Source: Pseudomonadota bacterium (GTDB lineage Bacteria; Pseudomonadota; Alphaproteobacteria; Rhizobiales; Devosiaceae). Taken from it: a stretch of 46,588 nt of DNA. A program made the translations under genes and the position numbers. A model generated the notes under the pieces. The model did no database searches and was not told where the DNA came from. It was given only the letters and a program-made list of their open reading frames with translations. The stretch spans positions 1 through 46,588 of the forward strand of contig JAEWLC010000098.1 of NCBI GenBank assembly GCA_023393475.1, written 5' to 3'. Below, piece after piece: positions 24,056 to 33,158 of this stretch (positions within the stretch are counted from its first letter, which is position 1; each line of letters opens with the position of its first letter).

Positions 24056-25767
24056 TGCAGCCCCTTGCTGTCCAGCTTCACCGTCGGCTCGACCGATTTC
24101 ACCATGTCGCGGTAGCCGTTGGTAATGGGGTAGCGGCGGCCGAGGCCGAAGGCCTTGCGGGTGATCTTGACGCCCGGGGCGGACTGGCGGCGCTTGTATT
24201 CGGCGATGCAGAGCAGCTTTTCGATGCGCTTGACGAGGTCGCGATCGAAGCGGCCCTCGCCGCGCTCCACGACTTCGGCGACCGACAGTTCGAGCTCGAC
24301 GAGGCCGTGGAGGATTTCGTCGAGGATCGGATAGGGCGGGAGCGAATCCTGATCGGTCTGGTCCGGCCGCAGCTCGGCCGATGGGGCCTTGTCGATGATG
24401 TTCTGGGTGATCACTTCGCCATCCGGGCCGAGGCAATCGGCGGGGCGGTGCTTGTTGCGCCAGTCGGCCAGCTCGTAGACACGCATCTTCAGCATGTCCT
24501 TGATCGGGTTGAAGCCACCGTTCATGTCGCCATAAATGGTGGCGTAGCCGACGGCCATTTCCGACTTGTTGCCGGTTGTCAGCAGCAGGCCGCCGAGCTT
24601 GTTGGAGACAGCCATCAGGTAGACGCCGCGCATGCGCGACTGGATGTTCTCCTCGGTCGTATCCTGCGGGCGGTTGCCGAAGACGGGCTGCAGTTCGGCG
24701 AGCGCGGCTTCCACCGGATCACCGATCGAGACCACGTCGTACTTCACACCGAGACGGCGGGCGCAGTCCTCGGCGTCGGCGAGGCTTTCCTTGCTGGTGT
24801 AGCGGTAGGGCAGCATCAGGCAGTGGACGCGATCGGCGCCGAGTGCATCGACGGCCATTGCTGCGACGACGGCGCTGTCGATGCCGCCCGATAGGCCGAG
24901 CACCACCGATTTGAAGCCATTCTTGTTGACGTAGTCGCGCAGGCCGAGGACGCAGGCGCGCCACGGCGCCTCGTCGACGCTCGAGAGGGGGGCGACGTGC
25001 GGATCGGTGCAGCGCCAGCCGTCGGGCGTGCGCTCCCAGTTCGACATCATGATCTCGGGCTCGAAGCTCTTCGCCTGGACGACGAGCCGGCCACCGGGCT
25101 CGATGGCAAAGCTCGCGCCGTCATAGACCAGCTCATCCTGTCCGCCGACCTGGTTGAGGTAGAGCAGCGGGACATTGTCCTCGGCGACACGGTCGGTGAC
25201 CAGCTTGTATCGAGCCGCCTGCTTGTTGCGCCAATAGGGCGAGCCGTTGGGGCAGAGCAGGATGCGGGCGCCGTTGTCGACGAGGTGGGCGCAGACATCG
25301 GGATGCCAGATGTCCTCGCAGATCGGGATACCGATGGAGACGCCCTTGATAGTCACCGGCTCCTGCAGGTCGGCGCGCTCGAAATAGCGCTTCTCGTAGA
25401 AGACATCGTCGTTGGGCAGCTCGCGCTTGTAGCGGCGGGCAATGATCGCGCCGTTCTCGCAGACCAGCGCGGCGTTGTAGAGCGTGCCGTTCTCCTGCCA
25501 GACACAGGGCATGATGGCAGTGACGTTGGTGCCGGCGGTTGCGGCGGCGAACTCGTGCGCCGCAGCCATGGCATCGGCGACGAAGCGCGGCTTGAACAGC
25601 AGGTCGTCGGGGAAATAGCCGGTGAGGAACAGTTCGGGAAAGAGCAGGATGTCGGCGCCCTGCCCCGCGACATCGGCGAGGGTGGCCTTCGCGAGATCGA
25701 GGTTCTGGCGGATCGCGCCAACGGTCGGATTGAGCTGCGCGAGGGCGATGCGAAGACGATCGGTCAC
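24052..25767 (-). CDS. nadE: Glutamine-dependent NAD+ synthetase
   Basis: Last step of NAD synthesis: amidates deamido-NAD with ammonia released from glutamine. The N-terminal nitrilase-type glutaminase domain (about 1-265) has its Glu-Lys-Cys triad as E45 (FPELFLTGY), K114 (RRYKREL) and C150 (PICEDIW). The C-terminal synthetase domain has the ATP PP-loop SGGIDSA (293-299). The protein is about 571 residues from GTG 25767, which starts the usual TDRLRIALAQLNP N-terminus; TTG at 25800 is a possible alternative. It is first in the nadE-gltX operon, linked by a GTGA overlap. Confidence 0.94.
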   Translation of the reverse strand: MTDRLRIALAQLNPTVGAIRQNLDLAKATLADVAGQGADILLFPELFLTGYFPDDLLFKPRFVADAMAAAHEFAAATAGTNVTAIMPCVWQENGTLYNAALVCENGAIIARRYKRELPNDDVFYEKRYFERADLQEPVTIKGVSIGIPICEDIWHPDVCAHLVDNGARILLCPNGSPYWRNKQAARYKLVTDRVAEDNVPLLYLNQVGGQDELVYDGASFAIEPGGRLVVQAKSFEPEIMMSNWERTPDGWRCTDPHVAPLSSVDEAPWRACVLGLRDYVNKNGFKSVVLGLSGGIDSAVVAAMAVDALGADRVHCLMLPYRYTSKESLADAEDCARRLGVKYDVVSIGDPVEAALAELQPVFGNRPQDTTEENIQSRMRGVYLMAVSNKLGGLLLTTGNKSEMAVGYATIYGDMNGGFNPIKDMLKMRVYELADWRNKHRPADCLGPDGEVITQNIIDKAPSAELRPDQTDQDSLPPYPILDEILHGLVELELSVAEVVERGEGRFDRDLVKRIEKLLCIAEYKRRQSAPGVKITRKAFGLGRRYPITNGYRDMVKSVEPTVKLDSKGLQ

Positions 25768-25807
25768 TGATGGGGTCCGCCGGACGGGAAATCGCGGCAA
25801 GACTTAT

Positions 25808-25833
25808 CCGCTCACCCCAAACGGGGCAAGCGG
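25808..25833 (-). terminator. Stem-loop after the outer-membrane protein gene
   Basis: CCGCT ... CCCC GTTT GGGG ... AGCGG forms a hairpin with a 2-base internal mismatch, between the beta-barrel gene stop (25863) and the nadE start. No T run follows on the minus strand, so termination is uncertain. Confidence 0.35.
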
Positions 25834-25862
25834 ACAGCCGGTTGCGCAAAAGGCCGGTTTGG

Positions 25863-26984
25863 TCAGAACTTGTAGGTCAGTTCCGCGAGCAGGCCGTAGC
25901 GGAAGAGCGAGAACGGGTTCGAGGTCTCGATGAAGTCTTCCGTGGCGACGCTCGGCGGCGAGTACGGCGGATCGGCAGGGATGAAGGAGCCCGGATTATC
26001 GGGGTCCTCGATTTCCTGATAGATCGGCGGGGTGACCTCGGCGCCCGAATAGGTGGCATCGTAGGTGCCGCCGACATACCAGGCGCGGCCGCCCAGGCGG
26101 AAGGTGATGTTCTCGGCCGGAGTGATGCCGGCCATCACCTCGCCCATGGCGCCGTAGCCCCAGCCGCTGATCTCGGTGGGCGAGGTCTTGAAGAAGTAGG
26201 GCACGCACAGGGCCGGGTCGGGGTTTGAACAGCCGGCATACTGGCCCGGACCATCGGAGCCCATGATGGCGTGGCCACCGATGACGCCGGAGATGGTCGC
26301 GAACGGGACGGCAGCCACCTCGGCGCTGATGTCGAACTGGTCGCTGAGCTTGGCTTTTCCGCTCACGCCAAGGCGGAGCATGTTGAGCTCGATGCGATCG
26401 TCGACGCTGGCACCGCCGATGGACCAGATGCCGGTATCCTCGTCGTAGTCGATCGACCCCACTTCGGCGTAGTTGGCGCGCGCGGTGCGGGGCGAGTTGT
26501 TCCAGTAGTTGTAGCCGAGGAAGAAACCGGCCCCTGTGCCCTTGTTGTCGCTGATGGCGTTCCAGCCGAAGTCCGCGCCGGCATAGCCGAGCACGCCGTC
26601 GACAACGTCGGCGCTGTCGTAGGGGTCGGAGTATGTTCCGGTGATCGCGGCGGTGTAGCCGGCCCAGGCCTTGCCGTAGGTGCTGGTCGCGTCGTCCTCG
26701 ATGCGAATGTGCGCTTCGAGGGTGTGCGCGGTGTCCGATTCCTCGAAATCGCCTGCCGAGTCAACATGGTGGGTCTGGCTGCCCCAGGAGTACCAGTAAC
26801 GAAGACCAGTCTCGAGGTGGATGCCGTCGCCGTCGTCGCCCAGTTCGGTCCAATCCTGCGGCTCGACAGAATAAGCACCGCGATAGATGTCCTCGGTCGA
26901 GGAAGTATTCCAATCGGCCGCCAATGCCGGGCTGCTGCCCACGGCTGCGGCTAGGACTATCAGGCTGGTGGCCAAACGAGGCAT
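25863..26984 (-). CDS. Outer-membrane beta-barrel protein
   Basis: 373 residues with a signal peptide (cleavage after SPALA, about residue 22) and alternating polar/aromatic strands throughout (ETGLRYWYSWG, GKAWAGYTAAITG, AGFFLGYNYWN, ENITFRLGGRAWYVGGTYD). It ends AELTYKF with the C-terminal aromatic residue expected for BAM-inserted barrels. Acidic, Ser/Thr/Pro-rich loops are long, which suggests surface-exposed loops. I do not recognise a specific porin or receptor family. The 223-base gap to the divergent response-regulator gene should contain both promoters; I found no convincing motif, including no GGAAC-type general-stress promoter at the right spacing. Confidence 0.8.
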   Translation of the reverse strand: MPRLATSLIVLAAAVGSSPALAADWNTSSTEDIYRGAYSVEPQDWTELGDDGDGIHLETGLRYWYSWGSQTHHVDSAGDFEESDTAHTLEAHIRIEDDATSTYGKAWAGYTAAITGTYSDPYDSADVVDGVLGYAGADFGWNAISDNKGTGAGFFLGYNYWNNSPRTARANYAEVGSIDYDEDTGIWSIGGASVDDRIELNMLRLGVSGKAKLSDQFDISAEVAAVPFATISGVIGGHAIMGSDGPGQYAGCSNPDPALCVPYFFKTSPTEISGWGYGAMGEVMAGITPAENITFRLGGRAWYVGGTYDATYSGAEVTPPIYQEIEDPDNPGSFIPADPPYSPPSVATEDFIETSNPFSLFRYGLLAELTYKF

Positions 26985-27207
26985 GAAAAACTCCGCGACA
27001 CTACTTGGTACGTTTATGCCCTGTTAGGGTTAATGTTCCGCTAAATGCCGCTGGCATTCTGCGACGACTCGCGCGCAAACCTTTGCCAAGACACGGATTG
27101 CTAACAATGCACTGGTTTCATCGCTCACATGTGCCCACCGGGTGCAACCTTGGACCGTCTGCCGAGTTGGCCAATCAAGAACGAATAGCAGTGTGTGTAG
27201 GTAGGAA

Positions 27208-27633
27208 ATGAGTCTGAAGGTACTGGTGGTCGAAGACGAGATCTTCGTCGCCATCGAGCTGGAAAGCCTGTTGCACGACCTCGGCCACGTGCCGGTCGGA
27301 ATTGCCGCCGAGAGCCGCAAGGCGTTGGCCCTGGGCGAACAGGCGGAACTGGCATTCGTCGATATCAACCTGGTGGACGGCCCGACCGGCATCGAAGTCG
27401 GCAAGGCGCTGGCAGCGCAAGGCGTAACTGTTGTCTACATGACGGCCAACCCGGCGCAGCTTGGCGACGGCGTGCCCGGCACGGTGGGCGTGATTGCCAA
27501 GCCGCTGGAAACGGCCGAGATGCGCCAGGCCATCGAATATGCCGCTGCATTGCGGAACAAGGCCGCGGCGACCGTCAGGCCGCCGCGCCGGCTCAAGCTG
27601 TTTGGTCCGCCGCAGGCAAACGTGTTTGCCTGA
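27208..27633 (+). CDS. Single-domain response regulator
   Basis: 141 residues consisting of one receiver domain: acidic pocket E9 D10, phosphoacceptor D52 (LAFVDINLVDGPTG), T79 and K98 (GVIAKPL). The Arg/Pro tail after residue 115 has no DNA-binding domain, so it must act through protein contacts or as a phosphate sink. It lacks the FATG(G/Y) signature of SdrG-type stress regulators. AGGTAGGA just upstream of the ATG is a good ribosome site. It is encoded tail to tail with an HWE kinase, overlapping it by 41 bases, which makes the two an attractive pair though not proven. Confidence 0.92.
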   Translation: MSLKVLVVEDEIFVAIELESLLHDLGHVPVGIAAESRKALALGEQAELAFVDINLVDGPTGIEVGKALAAQGVTVVYMTANPAQLGDGVPGTVGVIAKPLETAEMRQAIEYAAALRNKAAATVRPPRRLKLFGPPQANVFA

Positions 27634-29521
27634 GTTCGGCCTTGCGGCTGAGCGACGCCAAGGGCAGCGCCAGCTCGACCCGCAAGCCATCGTCCTGAAA
27701 CGTCCGTTCCAGCCGCCCCCTCAGTTGTCCCTCGACGCTGAGTGAGATCAGGCGCGACCCAAAGCCGGTGGCCTTGGGATCCGGACGCGGCCCGCCCCGC
27801 TCCAGCCACGTGACCAGATAGTCGTCGCCGTCGCGGCGGGTGGTGATGTCGATACGCCCTTCCGGCCGCGACAATGCTCCATACTTGGCCGCGTTGGTCG
27901 CGAGTTCGTGGAACAGCAAGGCGAGCGGCGTCGCGGCCCCATCGTCGATCGGCGCGTCGTCGCCGGAAAAGTTCACGCGCTCGACGTCGGCCAGCCGGTA
28001 GGGCTGGAGCAGCTCCCGCACCAGGGCATGCAGGCTGTGAGGATTGGCTCGCGGCATCGAACTGCGCGAATGCGGGCGGACGAAGTCATGGGCCTGCCCC
28101 AGCGCAAAGATGCGGCTGCGCAGGCTCTCGGCGAATGCGCTCGCCTCGGGATGGGAGCGTGCGGCGAGACCGACGATGCCTCCGATGACGGCGAAGATGT
28201 TCTTGATACGATGGCTCAGTTCCTGGGCCACGACCTCGCGCTCTTCCTGGGCGAGCTTCGACTCGTGGATATCGGTGCAAGTGCCGAACCAGCGCACGAT
28301 GCGGCCGGAGGCATCCCGCACGGGCAAGGCCCGACCGAGCACCCAGCGGTACTCGCCCGAATGGTGCCGCAGGCGATACTCGATGTAGTAGGGTTCGCCG
28401 GTTCCGAGCGAGTGCCGCCAGACCCGCCAGGCGCGGTCCTGGTCTTCGGGATGGAACATGCCGTTCCAGCCTTCGCCGTCGGTCGAGCCGGGCGGCATGC
28501 CGGTGAACTCGTACCAGCGCGCATTGTAGTAATCGTGATAGCCGTCCGGCAGGGTGGCCCAGACCATCTGCGGCATAGTGTCGGCGAGGGTGCGGAAACG
28601 CTGTTCGCTTTCGTTCAGCTCCTCGGCGATGCGCCGCTCCTCGGTGATATCGACAAGGACGCCCGGGAGGCGGACCGCCCTGCCCTCCTCGTTGGTGATG
28701 ACGCGGCCCGAAGCGACGACCCAGCGGGTCGTGCCATCCTTGTTGGGGACGCGATACTCGAAGCGCACTGGTCCTGGAGTCTTCAGCCCGGCCTCGATCT
28801 CGGCCAGGACGCGCTGGCGATCATCCGCATGCACGGCGGCGAGAAAATCCTCGATCGGCAAACCGCCTGCCGCCTGGCCCGCACTGACTCCGTAGAGAGC
28901 GGCGAACCTCTCGTCGGCGGTGACGAGGTTGTTCTCGATCTCCCAATCCCAGGTGCCCACCATGTCCGAGGCGCCAAGCGCGAGGTCGAACTTCTCGCGA
29001 TACTCCTCGAGCGCCCGCCCGGCCTGGACGCTTTCGGTCACCTCCTGCACGATCGCCAGCACGCCGACGGGTCGTCCTTCCTCGCCGGCGATCGGGCTGT
29101 AGCTGAGATCGATAAAGGCCGGGGCGGGGCCGCCGCCGCGGTCGAGCAGAAGTTCCTGGCCGTTCAGGTGCCAGCTCTCGCCGGAAAAACCGCGGCGCAT
29201 GTTTTCGACGTTGAAATCGGCGATTTCCGGCCACGCCTCGAGGACGGGCTTGCCGAAGATGCCGGGATGCCGCTCGCCCGCGAACACTGCGTAGCCGTCG
29301 TTGTAGATGAGCGTGCCGTCCCGCTCGCCCGCGAGGATCACCATCGGCACTTCCGACAGCATCATCATCCGCACCGCGGAGCGCAGGGCATCCGGCCAGC
29401 CAGATATCGGCCCCAGGCTGGTGGAAGACCAGTCGAAGCCGTTCAGGAGACTGAGGGTGGGACTTTTGGCAAGCCGGGCGCGCGTAACGTCGTCAGCGGC
29501 TGGAAAGAGCGTGTTCGGCAT
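27593..29521 (-). CDS. HWE-family sensor histidine kinase with PAS domains
   Basis: Soluble kinase, about 642 residues. An N-terminal sensory segment (LLNGFDWSSTSLGPISGWPDALRSAVRMM) starts a PAS-like region, followed by PAS domains with PAC tails (near 170-300 and 305-425). The kinase core is HWE type: phosphoacceptor H437 in LSHRIKN, H538 in the N-box FHELATNAAKYG, and the W-x-E motif at 572-574. No TM helix is present, so it senses a cytoplasmic cue, possibly light or redox through the PAS domains, though no LOV cysteine motif is evident. The start at 29521 fits the domain order; upstream methionines are unlikely. Its partner may be the adjacent receiver protein. Confidence 0.9.
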   Translation of the reverse strand: MPNTLFPAADDVTRARLAKSPTLSLLNGFDWSSTSLGPISGWPDALRSAVRMMMLSEVPMVILAGERDGTLIYNDGYAVFAGERHPGIFGKPVLEAWPEIADFNVENMRRGFSGESWHLNGQELLLDRGGGPAPAFIDLSYSPIAGEEGRPVGVLAIVQEVTESVQAGRALEEYREKFDLALGASDMVGTWDWEIENNLVTADERFAALYGVSAGQAAGGLPIEDFLAAVHADDRQRVLAEIEAGLKTPGPVRFEYRVPNKDGTTRWVVASGRVITNEEGRAVRLPGVLVDITEERRIAEELNESEQRFRTLADTMPQMVWATLPDGYHDYYNARWYEFTGMPPGSTDGEGWNGMFHPEDQDRAWRVWRHSLGTGEPYYIEYRLRHHSGEYRWVLGRALPVRDASGRIVRWFGTCTDIHESKLAQEEREVVAQELSHRIKNIFAVIGGIVGLAARSHPEASAFAESLRSRIFALGQAHDFVRPHSRSSMPRANPHSLHALVRELLQPYRLADVERVNFSGDDAPIDDGAATPLALLFHELATNAAKYGALSRPEGRIDITTRRDGDDYLVTWLERGGPRPDPKATGFGSRLISLSVEGQLRGRLERTFQDDGLRVELALPLASLSRKAELRQTRLPAADQTA

Positions 29522-29646
29522 GAACCCCGATACCGTTAGCCATGACGCAGGTGCGCGCGCGGCGGGCGACATGGAGCCGCCTCGACAGGTAACGAGATAC
29601 GCCGAAGAAAAGTTCTGCGACACATCAAATAATGTGCTGCATCAAC

Positions 29647-31029
29647 TTATTCGGCGGCGACAACGCGATCTGCACGTGCCGGACGCTGCGAGCGCAATTG
29701 TTCGGCGACAAGGAAAGCCAGCTCCAGCGACTGCGAGGCGTTGAGGCGCGGGTCGCAGTAGGTGTGGTAGCGATCCTGCAGGCCGGCCTCGGTAATGGCA
29801 GCGACGCCGCCGCCGGTGCATTCGGTCACGTCGTCACCGGTCATCTCGATATGGATGCCGCCGGCGTGGGTGCCCATGGTGCGGTGGATCTCGAAGAAGC
29901 TCTTCACTTCACTCAGCACGCGGTCGAAGGGCCGGGTCTTGTAGCCGTTCGATGCCTTGACGGTGTTGCCGTGCATCGGGTCCGAGCACCAGACCACCAC
30001 CCTGCCCTCGCGCTCAACCGCCTCGATCAGGCGCGGCAGGTGGTCGGCGATCTTGTCCGAGCCGAAGCGGCTGATCAGCGTGATGCGGCCGGCCTCGTTG
30101 GCGGGATTGAGCTTGTCGATGATCCGCAGCAGGTCGTCGGGCTGCAGACTCGGGCCGCACTTCACGCCAATCGGATTGCGGATGCCCGAGAAGTACTCGA
30201 CATGGGCGGCGTCCGCCTGGCGGGTCCGGTCGCCGATCCACAGCATGTGGCCGGAGGTAGCGTAGTAGTCGCCGGTGATCGAGTCGCGACGAGTCAGCGC
30301 TTCCTCGTAGCCGAGCAGCAGCGCTTCGTGGCTGGTGTAGAACTTGGTCTCGCGCAGGGCCGGCGTGTTATCGGAATTGAGGCCGAGGGCGCGCATGAAG
30401 TCGATGGCATCATCGATCTTTGCGGCGATCTCCTCGAAGCGAGGATAGGCCGTGGTGTCCTTCATGAAGCCCATCGTCCATTCATGGACGCGACTGAGGT
30501 CGGCATAGCCGCCGGAGGCGAAGGCGCGGAGCAGGTTCAGCGTCGCCGCAGACTGGCGGTAGGCGAGCAGCAGGCGCTCGGGATCGGGTACGCGCGAGGC
30601 CTCGGTGAAGCCGATGTCGTTGATGATGTCGCCGCGATAGGAAGGCAGCGTCACGCCGTCGATCGTCTCGCTGTCGGAAGAGCGGGGCTTGGCGAACTGG
30701 CCCGCGATGCGGCCTACCTTCACCACGGGCTTGCCGGCGCCGTGGGTGAGGACGATCGCCATCTGCAGGAAGACGCGGAAGAAATCGCGGATGTGGTCGG
30801 CACCGTGCTCGGCAAAGCTCTCGGCACAGTCGCCGCCCTGCAGCAGGAAGGCACGGCCTTCGGCGACATCGGCAAGCTGATGCTTGAGCTCACGCGCCTC
30901 GCCAGCGAATACCAGCGGGGGGAACTTCTTGAGCTGCGCCTCGGCGGCTTCGAGCTTGGCCGGATCGGGATACACAGGAACCTGCGTGATCGGCTTGCTG
31001 CGCCAGCTCTGCGGTGTCCAGGCGTTCAT
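29647..31029 (-). CDS. aroF: 3-deoxy-7-phosphoheptulonate synthase, class II
   Basis: First enzyme of the shikimate pathway: PEP plus erythrose 4-phosphate to DAHP. The 460 residues are of the plant/bacterial class II type, beginning MNAWTPQSWRSKP, with QGGDCAESF (C68 metal ligand), GRIAGQFAKPRS, CSDPMHGNT and IHIEMTGDDVTECTGG. Class II enzymes are usual in alphaproteobacteria and are not homologous in sequence to E. coli AroFGH. It follows gor on the same strand with a 104-base gap, and precedes the HWE kinase; these spacings suggest separate promoters. The symbol aroF/aroG is used loosely for this class. Confidence 0.95.
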   Translation of the reverse strand: MNAWTPQSWRSKPITQVPVYPDPAKLEAAEAQLKKFPPLVFAGEARELKHQLADVAEGRAFLLQGGDCAESFAEHGADHIRDFFRVFLQMAIVLTHGAGKPVVKVGRIAGQFAKPRSSDSETIDGVTLPSYRGDIINDIGFTEASRVPDPERLLLAYRQSAATLNLLRAFASGGYADLSRVHEWTMGFMKDTTAYPRFEEIAAKIDDAIDFMRALGLNSDNTPALRETKFYTSHEALLLGYEEALTRRDSITGDYYATSGHMLWIGDRTRQADAAHVEYFSGIRNPIGVKCGPSLQPDDLLRIIDKLNPANEAGRITLISRFGSDKIADHLPRLIEAVEREGRVVVWCSDPMHGNTVKASNGYKTRPFDRVLSEVKSFFEIHRTMGTHAGGIHIEMTGDDVTECTGGGVAAITEAGLQDRYHTYCDPRLNASQSLELAFLVAEQLRSQRPARADRVVAAE

Positions 31030-31133
31030 CGTCGTAACTCGCTCAAGTATGTCCGGGCGTCTGCCGCCGGCAGCGCGGGTTTATTACGAGGGCGCGAGGC
31101 TGCCAAGAAGAAATGCCGGCCCGGCGCGACCGG

Positions 31134-32510
31134 TTACTGCTTCGTGCCGCCCCGATAGACGTAGCTCGGCTTCTTGAAGGTCACGAGTTCCTCGGCGGCC
31201 GTCGGGTGCATGGCGATGGCGCGGTCGAAGTCCGCCTTCGTCGCCTTCATGCCCATGGGGATTGCCGCCATCTGGATGATCTCGGCCGCGCCGGGGCCGA
31301 GGACGTGGACGCCCAGCACGTCGCCACCGTCGGCCTTGGTGATGAGCTTCATCATCATGCGTTCCGACTTGAGCGAGAGCGTGTTGATCATGGGCCGGAA
31401 GCGGGTGACGTAGACGTCGATGTCGCCGTGGGTCGTCGCATCGTGCTCGCTGAGGCCAACCGTGCCGACTTCGGGCTCGGCAAAGACGGCTTGGCCGATG
31501 ATCGAGTGATCGACCGCGGTGGGTTTGTCGCCGAAGACGGTATCGGCGAAGGCGTGACCCTCGCGGATGGCGATGGGGGTCAGCTGTGCGCGGTTGGTGA
31601 CGTCGCCAACCGCGTAGATCGAGGGGACGTTCGAGCGGGAGTAGCCGTCGACCTTCACGGCGCCATCCGATGCGAGCTCGACTCCCGCTGCCTCCAAGCC
31701 AAGTCCGGCAGTGTTGGGCGTGCGGCCGGTCGCGAACATGACAGCCCCGAACGGCGCATCCACACCATCCGAGAAGCTGACGGTGATGTCCTTGCCGGTC
31801 TGGCGCAGGCCGAGCACGTTGGTCTGGTGGATGATCTTGACCCCGCGTGCCTCGAGGCCAGCTTCGAGCCCGGTGCGCAGGTCGCCGTCGAACCCACGCA
31901 GCAACTGGTCGCCGCGATAGACGATGGTGGTGTGGACGCCGAGACCGGAGAAGATGGTGGCGAACTCGACCGAGATGAAGCCGCCGCCCTCGATAAGGAT
32001 GGAGTGCGGCAGTTCCTTCAGGTGGAAGGCCTCGTTGGAGGTGATGCCCAGTTCCTTGCCCGGGATATCTGGGATGTAGGGGTGCGCGCCGGTGGCGACG
32101 AGGATCGTCTTCGCCTCGATTTCGCGGCCCGACTTGACCAGTCTGACGCTGTTCGGTCCGGTGACCACCGCGCGGTCGCGGATGATCTCGGCCCCCGGCC
32201 GTTCAAGGCCGGCAACATAGGCCGCTTCGAGCCGCGCGATCTCCTTGTCCTTGTTGGCGACGAGGGTCGCCCAGTCGAAGGTCGGCGATCCGACGTCCCA
32301 GCCGAAGCTCGGGGCGATCTCGAACAGGTCCTTGTAGCGAGAAGCATAGACGAACAGCTTCTTGGGCACGCAGCCGCGGATCACGCAGGTGCCGCCGACC
32401 CGATACTCCTCGATGATCGCAATGCGCGCGCCATAGCCCGCCGATATCCGCGCCGCACGCACGCCGCCCGAACCGGCGCCGATCACCACGAGGTCGTAAG
32501 TGTCGCTCAT
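31134..32510 (-). CDS. gor: Glutathione-disulfide reductase
   Basis: FAD enzyme that reduces glutathione disulfide with NADPH. 458 residues; FAD-binding GAGSGG (11-16), redox-active disulfide C42/C47 in GGTCVIRGCVPKK, NAD(P)-binding GGGFISVEFA with the following YRG (NADPH-type Arg), and the catalytic H435 in HPTAAEE of the dimer domain. The GCVPKKL context and C-terminus fit glutathione reductase rather than lipoamide or mercuric reductase. It lies downstream of rpiA and a DUF2059 gene with a terminator between, an order I recall from other Hyphomicrobiales. Confidence 0.93.
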   Translation of the reverse strand: MSDTYDLVVIGAGSGGVRAARISAGYGARIAIIEEYRVGGTCVIRGCVPKKLFVYASRYKDLFEIAPSFGWDVGSPTFDWATLVANKDKEIARLEAAYVAGLERPGAEIIRDRAVVTGPNSVRLVKSGREIEAKTILVATGAHPYIPDIPGKELGITSNEAFHLKELPHSILIEGGGFISVEFATIFSGLGVHTTIVYRGDQLLRGFDGDLRTGLEAGLEARGVKIIHQTNVLGLRQTGKDITVSFSDGVDAPFGAVMFATGRTPNTAGLGLEAAGVELASDGAVKVDGYSRSNVPSIYAVGDVTNRAQLTPIAIREGHAFADTVFGDKPTAVDHSIIGQAVFAEPEVGTVGLSEHDATTHGDIDVYVTRFRPMINTLSLKSERMMMKLITKADGGDVLGVHVLGPGAAEIIQMAAIPMGMKATKADFDRAIAMHPTAAEELVTFKKPSYVYRGGTKQ

Positions 32511-32526
32511 CTGTAGTCCCCGAACG

Positions 32527-32558
32527 AAAAAGGCCCCGTGCGATGACGGGGCCTTTTT
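32527..32558. terminator. Rho-independent terminator, likely bidirectional in form
   Basis: AAAAAGGCCCCGT (32527-32539) pairs with ACGGGGCCTTTTT (32546-32558) around a 6-base loop. It lies 18 bases past the DUF2059 stop (minus strand) and before the gor start, so it should separate the rpiA-DUF2059 unit from gor. Confidence 0.88.
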
Positions 32559-32576
32559 CAGATAGGTGTCAAAGGC

Positions 32577-33101
32577 TCAGGTGTCGATACCCTGGGCCTT
32601 GAGCTCGGCGCGCACCGCGGCGAAGAACTCGGTATTCAGGTTGGACGAGAACACGTCCATGATGCGGTTGATGGTGCCGCTGGTCTTGGCGTTGGACTGG
32701 GCAAGCTTCTGACCGGTGGGCGAGCCGTAGAAATCGACGATCGCCTGCAGTTCGTCGACGGTGAAGAACGTCGCGTAAACGCGCGCGAACTGGTCGAAGA
32801 GCTCGGGCTTCCTGTCCTTGTAGGTGCCGAGCACCTTCTCGATGGCCTTGTTCAGCGGCTCGGCGATTTCCGGGTTCTGCGGCAGCAACTGCTGGTAGGT
32901 GCGGATGCCCGTCTGCACGATGGTGGCTTCGTAGAGACCGCCGGTGTCGGTGAGTTCGACGTACTTGCGCGCCAGCGCCAGCGCTTCCGGCGAGATTTCC
33001 GCAGTCTGCTGGCTCATGGCCGGCAGGGCGACGAACGTTGAAGGGATCAGCGAAAAGAGAGCTGCGGCAACGGCCAGCGCGCGCCTCGGAGTGGACTTCA
33101 T
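32577..33101 (-). CDS. DUF2059 domain-containing secreted protein
   Basis: About 174 residues with a signal peptide (SLIPSTFVALPAMS-Q) and an all-helical DUF2059 domain from about 45 to the end, including the hallmark FARVYATFFTVDELQAIVDFYGSPTGQKL. The family is periplasmic or secreted with unknown function and is often found next to rpiA and gor in Hyphomicrobiales. I chose ATG 33101 because the signal peptide charge is compact there; ATG 33116 is possible. It follows rpiA by about 57 bases in the same direction and ends at a strong terminator. Confidence 0.87.
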   Translation of the reverse strand: MKSTPRRALAVAAALFSLIPSTFVALPAMSQQTAEISPEALALARKYVELTDTGGLYEATIVQTGIRTYQQLLPQNPEIAEPLNKAIEKVLGTYKDRKPELFDQFARVYATFFTVDELQAIVDFYGSPTGQKLAQSNAKTSGTINRIMDVFSSNLNTEFFAAVRAELKAQGIDT

Positions 33102-33158
33102 CAGCTTGGTGCCCATCTGGTTAGAATTGTTTCCCCACTAGCCCTACAAGAGAGGCTT

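Noticed and set aside
26985..27207. General-stress (GGAAC/CGTT) promoter before the beta-barrel gene
   Set aside because: A GGAAC is present on the minus strand, but the next CGT lies about 22 bases on instead of 16-17, so the match fails.
27908..29539. A 543-codon open frame antisense to the HWE kinase
   Set aside because: The kinase strand carries all HWE and PAS motifs; the antisense frame has none and is a GC-driven artefact.
29647..31029. Class I DAHP synthase
   Set aside because: The MNAWTPQSW start and QGGDCAESF motif are those of class II enzymes, and no class I pattern is present.
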